Shown here: positions 62,333 through 64,000 of the stretch, piece after piece
How the letters are laid out: each line of letters starts with the position of its first letter
Position numbering within the stretch: position 1 is the stretch's first letter
Source: Paenibacillus ottowii
GTDB lineage: Bacteria; Bacillota; Bacilli; Paenibacillales; Paenibacillaceae
DNA length: 64,000 bases
Direction: 5' to 3'
Assembly (NCBI RefSeq): GCF_006874425.1
Contig: NZ_VIJZ01000004.1
Span: forward strand, 558,001 to 622,000
Made by a program: the position numbers and the translations under genes
Notes under the pieces: model-generated
Database searches by the model: none
Told to the model about the DNA's origin: nothing
Seen by the model: the letters and a program-made list of their open reading frames with translations, nothing else

Positions 62333-64000
62333 ATGAAACCAGTAGTTAGAGAGCATATCCAACAATTAGACGTATCACTCGGCGGAGGGATCGTAAGCGA
62401 TAAGATCAGAGTAGACACCATCGATAATCCTATTTTAATTATCGGACTTGGAGGAACGGGAATTGATGCCCTTCTCCGCTTGAAATATCAAATCAATCGC
62501 AGATTTAAGCTGCCTGCAGATCCGATTTCCAAGAAAAAAAGCGAGAAGCCGGATAATGTGGAATTTCTCGCTTTTGAAACGAATGAACAAGACCGCAACA
62601 AAAAATACAAAGGGATTGGCTTGGACCCCATCAATGAGTTTGTATTGCTGTCCAACGCGGAAATCGGCGGATTGCTGCAAAACCGCAGCATTTTAGAGCC
62701 ATACATCACTGACTGGTTGTCTCCCGAACTGAGCATTACCGATGGTATGAACGGGGCGGCAGGGGTACGTCAGGCAGGACGTTTGCTATTATTCACCAAA
62801 ATCAATCAGGTCGTACAAAGCATTGACAAAAAAATCAAAACTCTATCTGAAGGCACCAACAAGAAGCTCATGGTGTTTTTGCTATCCGGTTTGTCCGGCG
62901 GTACAGGAAGCGGTACTTTCCTCGATATCTCCTATATCGTCCGAGGCATTATAGAGCGCGACTACGGTTCCGCAGGTGTAGACCGTGTAAATACGCTGGG
63001 CTATCTGTTCACGCCGGATATTAATCTGGCGAATAAAAGCCTGAGCGAGCATACGCGTGAATATATTAAAAAGAATGGCTATGCTGCACTGAAAGAGCTC
63101 GACTACTGGATGAATGTGGACAGTCGTGGCGAACGCTTTAAGCAACAGTACGGCAACATTTTGACTGTAAACTCGCCGTTGCCGCCGTTTAATCTGTGTC
63201 ATCTTATATCGGCTACGAATACGGAAGGCAAACTGTTGGAAAATGCTTATGATTACTGCATGAATGTCACCGCCGAGAATATCACCAACTTTATGGCAAG
63301 TGAGGAAAAACAGTCGGGCGAAGAGTTCGCCATTCATGACTACATCAGCAACATTCGTACCAATATCGCGCAAATGAATAAGGCGTATCCAGCAAACTAC
63401 GATTACAATATTATCGGAGCTTCCTCGGCAGTGTTGCCGATGGAGGAAATGACAACGTATCTGGCATACCGGATGTTTGGTAAAATGTCCAAAATGTTTG
63501 AGCAAGCGCCAAATCAGGAGGATGTAGAGAAGTTTGCCCGCAAGCTGGGCGTGGATCTGGATAGCATGATCAAAAACTTTGAATCCCGTGTACCTGAGCC
63601 GCTTCCGGGCTTTGAAAACAGTGAACGATTAAGTTATAACAATGTGGTTAAGATGCAAGTAGTTAATATGGACACTGAGCTGGAGCAAACGTTCCTGACG
63701 CGTGCTCGCGAAGAATATATCAAAGCGAAGAAACAGCTTCCTGGCGAAATTGTAGGACAGTTTACGGATCAAATCCGCCGGATGTTCCTGCATCCTGAGC
63801 AAGGGCCGTTTTATGTATCTCGCATGATTTATACTGAAAAAGGGTTTAGCTTGCTGAAAATGCTGCTTTCCTATGTTGAAACGCTGCGAGAATCACTGCA
63901 CCGTATTCCAACAGATATTGAATGGGCGCGTGAGCAGGCGAACGAGAAGCTGGGTGATGCCAAGAGCGCATTTGTATCCAAGGATAAAAAGAAAAATGCT
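62333..64000 (+). CDS. tubulin/FtsZ-like GTPase (Tubulin_2 type), N-terminal part, runs off the window
   Basis: ATG 62333 with GGAGGTC upstream. Open to base 64000 (556 codons, no stop), so this is a partial gene. N-terminal ILIIGLGGTGIDALLRLK resembles the first nucleotide-binding loop of FtsZ. Residues 188-194 read SGGTGSG, the tubulin signature [SAG]GGTG[SAT]G. NSPLPPFNLCHLISATNTEG and a long helical part follow. Proteins of this kind (tubulin-like doman, ~1000 aa) are encoded with VWA partners in Firmicutes and remain functionally undefined to my knowledge. The 24-bp gap to the VWA gene indicates an operon. Confidence 0.8.
   Translation, partial: MKPVVREHIQQLDVSLGGGIVSDKIRVDTIDNPILIIGLGGTGIDALLRLKYQINRRFKLPADPISKKKSEKPDNVEFLAFETNEQDRNKKYKGIGLDPINEFVLLSNAEIGGLLQNRSILEPYITDWLSPELSITDGMNGAAGVRQAGRLLLFTKINQVVQSIDKKIKTLSEGTNKKLMVFLLSGLSGGTGSGTFLDISYIVRGIIERDYGSAGVDRVNTLGYLFTPDINLANKSLSEHTREYIKKNGYAALKELDYWMNVDSRGERFKQQYGNILTVNSPLPPFNLCHLISATNTEGKLLENAYDYCMNVTAENITNFMASEEKQSGEEFAIHDYISNIRTNIAQMNKAYPANYDYNIIGASSAVLPMEEMTTYLAYRMFGKMSKMFEQAPNQEDVEKFARKLGVDLDSMIKNFESRVPEPLPGFENSERLSYNNVVKMQVVNMDTELEQTFLTRAREEYIKAKKQLPGEIVGQFTDQIRRMFLHPEQGPFYVSRMIYTEKGFSLLKMLLSYVETLRESLHRIPTDIEWAREQANEKLGDAKSAFVSKDKKKNA

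Overview
The window reads as chromosomal DNA of a Gram-positive, low-to-moderate GC, endospore-former-type bacterium, most likely a Paenibacillus (inference). The reasons are strong AGGAGG ribosome sites, TTG/GTG starts, lipobox lipoproteins, a Bacillus-type Zur box, a CcpA cre site, a fused Mrp antiporter subunit, and gene sets shared with Bacillus subtilis (cmo/tcy S-alkyl-cysteine genes, mccAB, zagA). I saw no rRNA, tRNA or CRISPR array.

Layout. 0-6 kb: a partial gene, then a complete Mrp Na+/H+ antiporter operon with MrpA and MrpB fused. 6-14 kb: a decayed EmrE-family efflux pseudogene, a Zur-controlled zinc GTPase (ZagA-like), a LysR/monooxygenase pair, and an ABC drug exporter with its own two-component system. 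14-23.6 kb: an S-alkyl-cysteine/cystine uptake and desulfurisation locus (glutaredoxin-like protein, flavin monooxygenases, TcyKLMN-type importer, M20 deacetylase, LysR regulator). Its FMN reductase is gutted by a deletion. 23.4-28.9 kb: an accessory patch with a metalloprotease relic, an ISL3 transposase, an MFS pump with ArsR repressor, a second ArsR-type regulator, and an AT-rich methyltransferase behind a promoter-proximal intrinsic terminator. 29-34.8 kb: an oligopeptide/dipeptide ABC importer operon. 35-42.3 kb: a metal, probably copper, redox island with His/Met-rich exported proteins, a membrane polyferredoxin, a lipoprotein multicopper oxidase, a DUF2933-like peptide, and a histidine kinase and response regulator encoded apart. 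42.4-49.6 kb: a CDF cation exporter, a CcpA-controlled uronate-oligosaccharide operon (heparinase II/III-like, unknown toroid-like protein, GH88), and an RDD membrane protein. 49.9-58 kb: a DinG-like helicase, a small acidic protein, a frameshifted membrane gene, the mccAB transsulfuration pair, and a 917-residue multidomain esterase-like protein. 58-64 kb: an SDR pseudogene with two internal deletions, IS-like debris, then a divergent cluster of a zinc-ribbon membrane protein with a 50-aa partner, a membrane-anchored VWA protein, and the first 556 codons of a tubulin/FtsZ-like GTPase that runs off the window.

The least explained part is the last cluster. A surface VWA domain is joined through one membrane span to a cytosolic domain and encoded 24 bp upstream of a tubulin-like protein. 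The copper/polyferredoxin island and the 917-aa protein come next. Several genes (EmrE-family, FMN reductase, metalloprotease, SDR, a small membrane gene) are broken by deletions or frameshifts, so this chromosome segment is visibly eroding.
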